Positions 7,745-16,100 of a DNA stretch of 18,152 nt are shown one piece after another. The notes beneath the pieces are model-generated. The model saw nothing but the letters and a program-made list of their open reading frames with translations, was not told the DNA's origin and did not search any database. Position 1 is the stretch's first letter. Every line of letters starts with the position of its first letter. The position numbers and the translations under genes were made by a program. The stretch comes from an uncultured Anaerovibrio sp. GTDB taxonomy: Bacteria; Bacillota; Negativicutes; Selenomonadales; Selenomonadaceae. Location: contig CAAGDY010000046.1 of NCBI GenBank assembly GCA_900768695.1, positions 1 through 18,152 on the forward strand. Direction: 5' to 3'.

Positions 7745-8901
7745 ATCAATGCTACCGTCACTTTCTCGTATTTCCTCTTCGGCAGGGCAACCCTTCCCCG
7801 CTTTGCACAGCACAATGCCGCCGCCTCGCAGACATTCCCCACGCCGATATTTTTCCTCACAAAATCTGACTCCTTCAGGTCATAACGCTCAATGGCCGCC
7901 GCCAGCTGCTGATTGTCAAAAAAATCAATGGGCACCTGCAAACCTTTGGCCGCCGCCAAAAGCCCCTCTTCATCGGACTTGACCACCGTACTGGCCAGCC
8001 GGTCAAGCCTCTCTGCCCGCCAGCCCAGAAGCCCGCAGGCATCCTGCAGCGCCGCCAGCACCAGCTCAGCAGGTGTTCCCCTGCGACAGCCAACGCCTGC
8101 TATCAGCCGCCTTGGACGCAGATAAAGCACCCGGCTGTCCGGCACCCCTGGCCGATCACTGAGAATGACATACAGCCGCTCCTGCCCGGACCCTTCACAG
8201 CTGTCAGCTACCGCGGCTATGCCGCCCGGCCTGCCTGCCAGCGCATCACCATCAATCAGCTCATAGGGCACATGATTGGCAATCAGCCGCCTCTCGTACT
8301 CATCCCTGCATTTCAGTCCCCTGTCCAGCAGATAGGCAAGCTCCCTGCCCCGCAGCAGCGCCCCGTTGAAAACCACCAGATTTTCCTTGGGATATGGCAC
8401 CATGTCCAGCCATCCTGCCAGAGCATCGGGAGCCAGCAGCTGATTGACATCCGTCGCCGTAGTAATCACGGGATTACTGCCCAGCCCTTCCGCCAGAAAG
8501 CGGGTCAGCTCGTTAGCACCGCCCACATGACCTGACAGCAGGCTGATGATATTCCGCCCCCTGTCATCCAGCACCAGCACCGCCGGATCCGACAGCTTGC
8601 TGACAATATAAGGAGCAATTGAGCGCACCACAATCCCTGCCGCCATGATGAAAATCAGGGCATCATAACGGGCGAAGGCATCTGCCATTTCCTCCGAAAG
8701 CTTTTTGTAATACCGCACCTCCGAGGCAGCCGCCAATGCCCCATCGCCATGCTCCGCCTTGTTCTGCCCCTGTACATCACCATGCTTTGCCCAAAGCTTT
8801 TCCTGCAAAAACACGGTCACCTGCGCCCCTTCACATGCCGCGGCAATCCTTCCTGCCAGTGAGCATCCATTACCCGTAGAAGCAAAAACTGCATATCTCA
8901 T
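7732..8901 (-). CDS. cbiG: Cobalt-precorrin-5A hydrolase (CbiG)
   Basis: CbiG opens the delta-lactone ring of cobalt-precorrin-5A and releases the C20 fragment as acetaldehyde, a step specific to the anaerobic pathway. The 389-residue protein has the N-terminal CbiG block (MAAGIVVRSIAPYI near 86-99, LDDRGRNIISLLSGHVGGAN near 111-130), a middle region, and the C-terminal CobE-like domain starting at GVGCRRGTP (269-277). Residues about 40-54 contain a small hydrophilic insertion with two HGD units. The ATG comes two bases after the cbiF TAG and has no clear ribosome-binding site, so translation is probably coupled to cbiF. Presence of this gene supports the cobalt-early, oxygen-independent route. 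Confidence 0.95.
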   Translation of the reverse strand: MRYAVFASTGNGCSLAGRIAAACEGAQVTVFLQEKLWAKHGDVQGQNKAEHGDGALAAASEVRYYKKLSEEMADAFARYDALIFIMAAGIVVRSIAPYIVSKLSDPAVLVLDDRGRNIISLLSGHVGGANELTRFLAEGLGSNPVITTATDVNQLLAPDALAGWLDMVPYPKENLVVFNGALLRGRELAYLLDRGLKCRDEYERRLIANHVPYELIDGDALAGRPGGIAAVADSCEGSGQERLYVILSDRPGVPDSRVLYLRPRRLIAGVGCRRGTPAELVLAALQDACGLLGWRAERLDRLASTVVKSDEEGLLAAAKGLQVPIDFFDNQQLAAAIERYDLKESDFVRKNIGVGNVCEAAALCCAKRGRVALPKRKYEKVTVALIWER

Positions 8902-8903
8902 AG

Positions 8904-9662
8904 CTATTTGCTGGCTTCCCTGAACATGTGGCTGAACTCAGGAGCGTAGAGCCTTGAAAGCTCATAGTCCGCCGCCAGGCAATTGCTAACCACAATCATA
9001 GCCGTGCGGTCAATGCCCTTGTCCGCAATTTCCTCGCAGATGGTGGCAAGGGTAGCCCGGACAATCTTCTCCTCCGGCCAGGATGCCCTCTGCACGATGG
9101 CAATCGGCGTTTCCGGCCTGTAGCCACCGGCAATCAGCTCCTCCACCACCTTGTCCAGCATGGTAATGCTCAGGAAGATGCACATGGTGGCCTGATGCTC
9201 TGCCAGTGAGCGCAGCTTTTCCCTGTCAGGAACCGGTGTCCTGCCCTCATTTCTGGTGATGATGACCGTCTGGGAAATCCCCGGCAGGGTATACTCCTGC
9301 TTCAGCGCCGCCGCCGTAGCCAGGAAGGAGCTTACCCCCGGCACCACCTTGTATTCAATCCCCAGCCTGTCCAGCTCATCCATCTGCTCCTGAATTGCCC
9401 CATAAATGCTTGGATCCCCCGTGTGGAGCCTTACCACCATTTTGTCCTGGGCCACGCCATTTTTGATAACCTCAATCACCTGTGGCAGTGTCATGGACGC
9501 GGAGTTGTGAATCTCACAGCCGGACTTGACATAATCCAGCAGGGCAGGATTCACCAGTGAACCTGCATAAATAATAATATCGGCCTCTGCAAGCAGCTTC
9601 TGTCCCTTGACAGTAATCAATTCCGGATCCCCCGGCCCGGCACCAACAATAAATACCTTCAT
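8904..9662 (-). CDS. cbiF: Cobalt-precorrin-4 C11-methyltransferase (CbiF)
   Basis: CbiF transfers a methyl group from S-adenosylmethionine to C11 of cobalt-precorrin-4, giving cobalt-precorrin-5A, the CbiG substrate. The 252-residue protein shows VGAGPGDPELITVKG at 6-20, YAGSLV near 32-37, HTGDPSIYGAI at 80-90, VVPGVSSF near 106-113, TRNEGRTPVP and the AIVQRASWPEE block. These separate CbiF from the other methyltransferases of the pathway. AGGAGG lies eight bases before the ATG, the clearest ribosome-binding site in the operon. A gap of about 97 bases separates it from cbiT, the largest inside the cluster, and a hairpin sits in that gap. Confidence 0.96.
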   Translation of the reverse strand: MKVFIVGAGPGDPELITVKGQKLLAEADIIIYAGSLVNPALLDYVKSGCEIHNSASMTLPQVIEVIKNGVAQDKMVVRLHTGDPSIYGAIQEQMDELDRLGIEYKVVPGVSSFLATAAALKQEYTLPGISQTVIITRNEGRTPVPDREKLRSLAEHQATMCIFLSITMLDKVVEELIAGGYRPETPIAIVQRASWPEEKIVRATLATICEEIADKGIDRTAMIVVSNCLAADYELSRLYAPEFSHMFREASK

Positions 9663-9730
9663 CCTTATTGCCTCCTAAAAATTAATCAGCTGACAAAAAC
9701 AGCCACTGCTCATACATTTCTCTATTGCTC

Positions 9731-9760
9731 TAAAAGCATCCGCCCCTGACGAGGGGTGCT
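9731..9760 (-). terminator. Possible weak attenuator or mRNA processing hairpin between cbiT and cbiF
   Basis: Overlapping the cbiT stop, the minus strand reads AGCA-CCCCT-CGTC-AGGGG, then CGGA, then TGCT followed by TTT. The inner 5-bp G+C stem has a four-base loop. The outer 4-bp AGCA/TGCT stem pairs across a one-sided four-base bulge. The T run is short, so any termination is likely partial. Together with the strong ribosome-binding site of cbiF it could set relative levels of the two operon halves. Confidence 0.35.
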
Positions 9761-10352
9761 ATTTTATCTTTTCACAGGTCACGATGAAGATGGGATTGGC
9801 AGCCTTGGCCATATCATAGCACCCCACCTGCTCCCAGCGGTTCACCTGCACCTGCACTGTTTCATATTCATATAGCTCGCTGGCCCGCATATAATTCAGG
9901 CACTGCATCAGCGTCTGCACCGTAATGCAGTTCAGGACAATCCTGCCACCCTTTTTCAGCAAAGAGCCTGCTCTGTCCAGAATAGGCTCCAGACGTCTGC
10001 CACTGCCGCCAACAAGCACTGCATCCAGCTCTGGCAGCTCATCCATGCCGTCAGGCGCTTCCCCATGAATGATGCGAATATTGTCCAGCCCGAATTTTTT
10101 AGCATTGGCTTCAATTAGCCCGATGCCCTCCGGATTTCTCTCAATGGCGTACACCATGCCGCCCTCACCGGCTGCCTGCATGGCCGCCTCACAGCTGAGG
10201 GAGCCTGTTCCCGCCCCCACATCCAGTACCATATCGCCCTTTTTTATACATGCCTTGGCGATAGTCAGAATCCTGATTTCCTGCTTTGTCATGGGAACCT
10301 TGCCCCGTATGAACTCATCATCGGGAATCCCGATGCCCCATTTCTTCTTCAT
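9759..10352 (-). CDS. cbiT: Cobalt-precorrin-6B C15-methyltransferase (decarboxylating), CbiT
   Basis: CbiT methylates C15 and removes the acetate carboxyl at C12 of cobalt-precorrin-6B. The protein has about 197 residues and a classical Rossmann methyltransferase fold with DVGAGTG at 44-50 as the S-adenosylmethionine site. The N-terminal GIPDDEFIRGKVPMTKQEIR is diagnostic for CbiT, and VGGSGRRLEPIL follows later. The ATG at 10352 overlaps the cbiE TGA as ATGA and has GGTGA four bases upstream, which decides the start against an ATG 21 bases earlier. In the aerobic pathway CbiE and CbiT activities are fused as CobL; here they are separate but coupled. Confidence 0.96.
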   Translation of the reverse strand: MKKKWGIGIPDDEFIRGKVPMTKQEIRILTIAKACIKKGDMVLDVGAGTGSLSCEAAMQAAGEGGMVYAIERNPEGIGLIEANAKKFGLDNIRIIHGEAPDGMDELPELDAVLVGGSGRRLEPILDRAGSLLKKGGRIVLNCITVQTLMQCLNYMRASELYEYETVQVQVNRWEQVGCYDMAKAANPIFIVTCEKIK

Positions 10353-10978
10353 GCTGTCACCACCAATATACAATGGCTGTACACAGGATAATTTTCCGCT
10401 TCTGCCAGCGTAGTCCTGATTATAACCTCATCCTCATAGGACAGCCTGCTGCACACAGCCAGCCCTGCATCTCCCGGCCAGCCCTTTTCCATCAACAGGC
10501 GGGGAATAGTGTGGGAATTGTATTTCCCATCTGTCAGCATGCCTGCCATCCGCCCCGGCGCATACAAAAGCCTGGCCTCCTCCGGCACCCTGCCGTGAAA
10601 GCTCCACAAATCCGCCTCATGCCAGGGCAGGGCCAGCCGGGCAAAGGCCATCTGCATGGCGCTGATGCCTGGAATCACCCGTATTGCCTCTGCCGGAAAC
10701 TCCCGGCCCAGGGCATCCAGCAGGGAATAATATCCAGGATCCCCGGACACCATCACCACCACATCATCCTCCTGCAGCCTGCTGCGGATAAAAGCCAGCA
10801 CCACCGGAATGTCTGCGCCTATGGCACACTGCTCCTGCACGCTGTTACCTGCAAACTGCAACAAAGCCCTCCTGCCGCCAACCAGCACCCTTGCCTCCCT
10901 GATGGCGCGCCGCGCCTCCGGCACCATGTAATCAGGATTGCCGGGGCCTATACCGGCTACGATTATTTTATGCTCCAA
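10349..10978 (-). CDS. cbiE: Cobalt-precorrin-7 C5-methyltransferase (CbiE)
   Basis: CbiE methylates C5 during conversion of cobalt-precorrin-6B to cobalt-precorrin-8, acting together with CbiT. The 209-residue protein carries the class III methyltransferase motifs GIGPGNP at 9-15, VSGDPGYYSLL near 77-87 and VIPGISAMQMAFARL near 101-115, followed by the short HGR element. Its length matches stand-alone CbiE rather than fused CobL. The start codon is TTG at 10978, with GGTGA six bases upstream, so the gene begins 16 bases inside the end of cbiD. Its stop overlaps the cbiT start. This places cbiD, cbiE and cbiT in one translationally coupled block. Confidence 0.94.
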   Translation of the reverse strand: MEHKIIVAGIGPGNPDYMVPEARRAIREARVLVGGRRALLQFAGNSVQEQCAIGADIPVVLAFIRSRLQEDDVVVMVSGDPGYYSLLDALGREFPAEAIRVIPGISAMQMAFARLALPWHEADLWSFHGRVPEEARLLYAPGRMAGMLTDGKYNSHTIPRLLMEKGWPGDAGLAVCSRLSYEDEVIIRTTLAEAENYPVYSHCILVVTA

Positions 10979-12138
10979 CCCAAATCACCGCCAATCTCCC
11001 GTGCCGTATCATCCATGCCCAAAAGCTCACCCTGCAGGGTGACCAGGACAGTACCGACTCGCACCTTGTTAAAAATCAGCCGTTCCGCCCGATAGCTGGC
11101 GCGGGCGGCAATCCGCTCATAGACCCCTTCCAGGCCGTACTCAGCAATTACCGGCAGGGCTTCCTCCGTAGTCACAGCCGTCAGAATGCGCTCTATGCCC
11201 TCGCGGGGCATGCCCATGGCTCCGCTGTAGGCCGCCAGCACCTCCAGCCGGGCATCCCCCACCCTGTTGTGAGTGTGAAAAACCCCGGCCGCCACCTTGG
11301 CCAGCTTGCCGATGTGACCAAAGAGCAGTATCCTCTCCAGCCCTATATCCGCCGCCGCCTCCAGCATATAGCCGATGAAATTGCTGGTCTGCACCATGGC
11401 TTCCTCCGGCAGCCCCCAGCTGGCGGCAATCCTTTCACCTATTTTCCCCGGCACAAAAATCTGCGCATTGAAGCCTGCCGCCCTGGCCACCTTTATCTGG
11501 GGCACCAGGGACTCCTTAAAGGCCTCCTCCGACATAGGCCGCAGTACCCCGGTAGTACCGATGACGGAAATCCCCCCCTCGATGCCCAGCACGGGATTGA
11601 GGGTTTTTTTGGCCAGCTCACAGCCAGCCGGAATATCAATCCGCACCTTGCAGGGCTTCGGATATCCAAATACCTCCAGCAGGCTGTTATACACCAGCTT
11701 TCTAGGGCCGGGGTTAATGGCAGGCTCACCCACAGACAGGCTCAGCCCCGGCTTCGTGGCATGGCCGATGCCTTCTCCCGCTTCAAACAGGATATTTTCA
11801 TACCTTACGCTGCGGCCGGGAACGGCCTTCAGCTCCTGCTCCCAATTATCCCCGGCAACCATTGTCAGGGAAACAAAAACCGACGTGCCGTTGGTAATAT
11901 CAGGGTCATCCCCCGCATCCTTCACAATCTCCGCCCGGATGGCAGTTTCACCTTCCGTTAGCTGGCCGTCTTCCAGCCTCTCGATTTTTTTTACGGGTAT
12001 CATCAGCCTGGTACCATCCAGCGCCGTTATTTCCACCGCATCCGCCGTCAGCCTGCCCTGCAAATACAGTGCCGCCGCCTTGGCGCCTGCCGCCACGCAG
12101 GCCCCGGTTGTATAGCCGCCCCTCAGCGCCTTTGCCAC
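10963..12138 (-). CDS. cbiD: Cobalt-precorrin-5B C1-methyltransferase (CbiD)
   Basis: CbiD methylates C1 of cobalt-precorrin-5B and is specific to the anaerobic route. The protein has about 391 residues from the chosen GTG. Family blocks are GGYTTGACVAAGAKAA at 7-22, DAGDDPDIT at 74-82, GEGIGHATKPGL at 121-132, GEPAINPGPRK at 137-147 and GIEGGISVIGTTG near 186-198. The start at 12138 is preferred because AGGTGA ends five bases before it, while GTG at 12147 and ATG at 12144 lie at or inside that motif. It is the first cobalamin gene and stands 92 bases after ftsY, with no room for a full cobalamin riboswitch. Confidence 0.95.
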   Translation of the reverse strand: MAKALRGGYTTGACVAAGAKAAALYLQGRLTADAVEITALDGTRLMIPVKKIERLEDGQLTEGETAIRAEIVKDAGDDPDITNGTSVFVSLTMVAGDNWEQELKAVPGRSVRYENILFEAGEGIGHATKPGLSLSVGEPAINPGPRKLVYNSLLEVFGYPKPCKVRIDIPAGCELAKKTLNPVLGIEGGISVIGTTGVLRPMSEEAFKESLVPQIKVARAAGFNAQIFVPGKIGERIAASWGLPEEAMVQTSNFIGYMLEAAADIGLERILLFGHIGKLAKVAAGVFHTHNRVGDARLEVLAAYSGAMGMPREGIERILTAVTTEEALPVIAEYGLEGVYERIAARASYRAERLIFNKVRVGTVLVTLQGELLGMDDTAREIGGDLGWSIK

Positions 12139-12143
12139 TCTCA

Positions 12144-12149
12144 TCACCT
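12144..12149 (-). promoter_or_regulatory. Ribosome-binding site that decides the cbiD start
   Basis: AGGTGA on the minus strand matches the 3' part of the consensus Shine-Dalgarno sequence. It is spaced five bases from GTG at 12138, whereas the two upstream candidate starts overlap or precede it. Confidence 0.6.
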
Positions 12150-12180
12150 GCCATACAAGTCATCATAAACCATTACAGGC

Positions 12181-12218
12181 TATCACAAAATATCACAATA
12201 TATCGCAATATATCACCA
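12181..12218 (-). repeat. 10-base tandem repeat in the ftsY-cbiD gap
   Basis: On the plus strand four consecutive ten-base units read TATCACAAAA, TATCACAATA, TATCGCAATA and TATCACCAAT. The minus strand therefore carries repeated GTGATAT-type half-sites exactly one helical turn apart. They sit between the ftsY stop (12231) and the cbiD ribosome-binding site. A weak -10-like TATGAT occurs downstream at 12162-12167 without a good -35. The arrangement resembles a phased operator array or a curved AT-rich upstream element. Function is inferred only from position and periodicity. Confidence 0.6.
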
Positions 12219-12230
12219 ATCATCCTGTTA

Positions 12231-13148
12231 TCATGATTTGGCAAACAAGGCCTTGGCAAAATCCTCTGCCACAAACGGGCGCAGATCATCCACGCCCTCA
12301 CCGACGCCAATCCACTTGACCGGCATGGAAAGCTCCGCCTTGATGCCGATAACCACGCCACCCTTGGCCGTGCCGTCCAGCTTGGTAAGCACCACGCCGG
12401 AAATAGGTGCCGCCTTGGTGAAGATATTGGCCTGGCTGATGGCATTCTGCCCGGTGGTAGCATCCAGCACCAGCAGGGTTTCATGAGGTGCATCAGGGAT
12501 TTCCCGCTGAATAACGCGGTTTATTTTTTTCAGCTCCTCCATGAGATTTGTCTTTGTCTGCAGACGTCCCGCCGTGTCAATCAAAAGCACGTCGATATTC
12601 CGCGCCTTGGCCGCCTTGACTGCATCATAGGCCACAGCTGCCGGGTCAGAGCCTTCCTCGTGACGAATAACACGAGTGCCGGTGCGCTCTCCCCACACCT
12701 CCAGCTGGTCAATAGCCGCCGCACGGAATGTATCTGCCGCCGCCAGCATGACGGATTTGCCCTGCCCCTTGTAGTAGGAGGCCAGCTTGCCGATGGTAGT
12801 GGTCTTGCCCACGCCGTTTACGCCGATAACCAGCAGGACAGTAGGGCCTTCCGCGGCCACCCTTGTTTCATCAGAGCCGTTGGCCAAAAGCTCCGAAATC
12901 CTGGCCTGCAGGAAAGGCTTCAAATCCTCCGGCGTGTTGATTTCCTTCTTCTTGATGCCCTTGCGCACGGCCTCCATCAGCTTCTCCGTGGTATTAACGC
13001 CCACATCAGCCATGATCAGAATCTCTTCCAGCTCATCCAGCAGGTCGTCATCAATATCAGCATAGCCGATAACCAGCTTTTCAATCTTATTTGTAATGGT
13101 CTCCCGCGTCTTGGCAAGACCCTTTTTCAGCTTATCAAAAAATCCCAT
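12231..13148 (-). CDS. ftsY: Signal recognition particle receptor FtsY
   Basis: FtsY is the membrane-associated GTPase that receives the SRP-ribosome complex and hands it to the Sec translocon. The 305-residue protein is the short form without a long acidic A domain. It has an amphipathic N-terminus (FFDKLKKGLAKTRE) suited to lipid binding, the N domain to about residue 100, then the GTPase G domain. Visible G motifs are GVNGVGKTT at 109-117, AADTFRAAAIDQLEVW at 137-152, DTAGR at 191-195, TKLDGTAKGG at 255-264 and GVGEG at 281-285. A GGGGGA ribosome-binding site lies seven bases before the ATG, 31 bases after smc. The smc-ftsY order is common in Firmicutes. Confidence 0.97.
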   Translation of the reverse strand: MGFFDKLKKGLAKTRETITNKIEKLVIGYADIDDDLLDELEEILIMADVGVNTTEKLMEAVRKGIKKKEINTPEDLKPFLQARISELLANGSDETRVAAEGPTVLLVIGVNGVGKTTTIGKLASYYKGQGKSVMLAAADTFRAAAIDQLEVWGERTGTRVIRHEEGSDPAAVAYDAVKAAKARNIDVLLIDTAGRLQTKTNLMEELKKINRVIQREIPDAPHETLLVLDATTGQNAISQANIFTKAAPISGVVLTKLDGTAKGGVVIGIKAELSMPVKWIGVGEGVDDLRPFVAEDFAKALFAKS

Positions 13149-13179
13149 GGATAAATCCCCCTAATTACGATTTATAACG

Positions 13180-16100
13180 TTATTCCTCATAATCCTGCAG
13201 CTTGACCGACAGCACCTTGGATACACCGGCATCCTCAATGGTCACGCCGTACATGGTGTCAGCCGCCTCCATCGTCCCCTTGCGGTGAGTGACGATAATA
13301 AACTGTGTATTCTGGGCATATTCCTTCAGGAATGTGCCAAAGCGCCCGATATTGGCCTCATCCAGCGGCGCATCAATCTCGTCCAGCACGGAAAAAGGCG
13401 CCGGGCGGTACTTCAGGAAGGAAAACAGCAGCGCCACCACCGTCAGGGCCCGCTCACCGCCGGACAGCACTGACAAATTCTGAGTTTTCTTGCCCGGCAC
13501 GGTCACCATGATGTTCACGCCGGATTCCAGCACATTCTCCTTGTCCGTCAGCGTAATACTTGCCTGTCCGCCGCCAAAGAGCTGTACAAAAATCTCCCCG
13601 AAAAATTCGTTTATTTTAACAAACGCCTCCCTGAACTGCCGCGTCATGGTGGTTTCCATCTCCCCAATCAGCTGCATGAGGTCTGCCTTTGCCTTTTCCA
13701 GATCCTCCGCGTTGCCGGACAGGAAGCCGTGCCTCTGCTGCAAATCAGCATACTCCTGAGGCGCATTGGGATTGACCGCCCCCAGGGCATGCAGCTCATT
13801 TTCCAGGGCACGAAGCTTTTTCTTCAATTCTGCCGGCTCCAAATCCGGAGCCTCCTCTGCCGCCCTTTCCGGCACCAGGCCGTATCTGCTCAGCATTTCC
13901 TGCTGACACTGCTCTATATCATAGTCAACCTTGGAGGCATTCAGCTCAATCTGATGCAGCTGGTTCTGAATATCAGTCAACCTGCTGTGAGCCTCACGAA
14001 CCTCCTTGTCATTATTCTTCTTATCTGACAGGCGGCTCATGCGCTGCTGGTAGACAGCCTTATGCTCTTCATCTGCCGCCGCAAACCTGCGATTTTCCAG
14101 CTGGCTTGTTTCCATCAAATCACCGATGGCCTCCATGCTGACAGACAGCTCCTTTTCCAGCGCTTCCAGCTCATCATTCTGCTGCCTGGAGGAATCCTCG
14201 CACCGCTTCAGCTCCCTCTGCCGCAGCAGAATCTGCTCTCTTGCCCTGATGGCCTGCTGCTCCAGCACCGCCTTGTCCATTTCCAGCTTGTTGGTGGCAG
14301 CAGCCAGCTCATCAGCCTCCCTGTCCAACGCGGCGTATTGCTCAGCCATCTGCTGCAGCTCTTCTGTCAGGGCCTGCTTTTCCTTTTCAAAGCCCGACAA
14401 GGCCTCCTGCAGCTGCCGGATTTCCTCCCGGCGGTTCAGGAAGCTGCTTTCCTGGTTCTGCTGACTGCCACCCGCCAAGGCACCGCCAGGGCTCAAAAGC
14501 TCGCCCTCAAGGGTGACAATCCTCAGCCGCTGCCCCAGCTGCCTGTTCAGTGCAATAGCATTGTCCAGCGTATCCATCACAAGGGTACGCCCCAGCAAAA
14601 AATCTGCTACCTTGCCATATTTCGGCTCCGTGCCAACCAAATCATTTGCCCAGCCCAGCACCCCCTTGGCACCTGCCGGGACATTCTCACGGTTCTGCCT
14701 GACCGTAATGGAGGACAGAGGCAGGAAGGTTGCCCTGCCCAGCCTGTCGCGCTTCAGCATTTCAATAGCCGCCTTGGCCGTATCCGTATCCTCTGTCACG
14801 ATATTCTGCTGGCTTCCACCCAGGGCTACCTCAATAGCGGTCACATACCTTCCCGGCACCTGCAAAAGCTCCGCCACAGCACCACAGACGCCCCCGCGCC
14901 AGGACTGCTGGCTTTTCAGCACTGCCTTTACCGCCCTGCCAAAGCCCTCATAGGAGTTCTGCAGCCTCTCCAGCACCTGCATACGGCTGCCGGTGGTGTG
15001 GATATTCCTCTCCGCAGCCTGCTGACGCCGCGTCAGCTCATCACGCCTGCCCTTCATGGACATCAGCTGTTCCCGCAGCTCCTTTGCCTGCTGGCGGTTA
15101 ACGGTCACCGCATTTTCTGCCGCCAGCTTTTTTTCCTTGGCCTGAGCCTCGGATTTTTCCAACAGCTCCACATTCTGACGGGCTTCCTCTGCCGTTGCCG
15201 CCAGCTCCTTCAAAAGCTGCTGATGACGCTGGCGGTTTGCCTTACCCTGACGGCGGCGCTCCTCCAGCACCTTGATTTCGCTGTCTGCCGCCTCGATTCT
15301 ACCGTGGATTTCATTCCTTTTCGCCGCCAAAGCCTCCAGTTGCTTTTCCAATGCCAGAATTTCTGCATCCAGCTTGGCAGTGCGCCCTTCAATCAGCTGG
15401 ACGGCTGTATTTGCCGCAATCTCCTGATCCTTCTTTTCCTGAATGGCGCTGTCAAACTTCTGCCGCCTGCCCTGCAGCTCCCGAAGCCTATGATACAGCT
15501 CTGCCAGCTGGAAGCTTTTCAGCTCCCCCTGCAGCTCCTGATGCCTTGCGGCCTTCTCCGCACTAATCCGCAATGGCTCCAGCTGATTCTCTATCTCACC
15601 AAGAATGTCATAGACACGCTGCAGATTGCCCTCTGTATCATCCAGCTTCCGCATAGCCTCCTTCTTGCGGTTTCTGTACTTGGTAATCCCTGCCGCTTCC
15701 TCAAAAAACAGCCTCTTTTCCTCCGGACGGGCATTAAGAATCTCATCCATCTTGTTCTGACTGATGATGCCCATGCTGTCATGACCGATGCCGGAATCCG
15801 CAAAAAGATTGGTGATGTCCTTCAGGCGGCAACGGGATTTATTGATGTAAAACTCACTCTCCCCTGTCCTGAAAAGGCGCCTGGTCACCACGACCTCGTT
15901 AAAATCCACCGGCAGGCTGCCATCATTGTCAAAATAAAGGGAAACCTCTGCCACGCCCATCTGACGCCTGGTTTCACTGCCCGTAAAAATGATATCCTCT
16001 GCCTTGACGCCACGGAGATTGCGGACATTCTGCTCACCCAGCACCCATTTTACCGCATCGGAAATATTGCTCTTGCCACTGCCATTAGGCCCAACAATAG

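Noticed and set aside
7745..7813. Upstream ATG of cbiH giving a longer protein
   Set aside because: The extra 23 residues lie wholly within cbiG coding sequence, and the family core starts at the internal Met.
9702..9708. GCCACTG, a sequence found in the core of cobalamin riboswitches, in the cbiT-cbiF gap
   Set aside because: It lies on the plus strand, opposite to the operon, and none of the other conserved riboswitch segments is nearby. Chance occurrence is likely.
10349..10373. A fused CbiET (CobL-like) protein
   Set aside because: The TGA of cbiE and the ATG of cbiT overlap in different frames, so these are two separate proteins.
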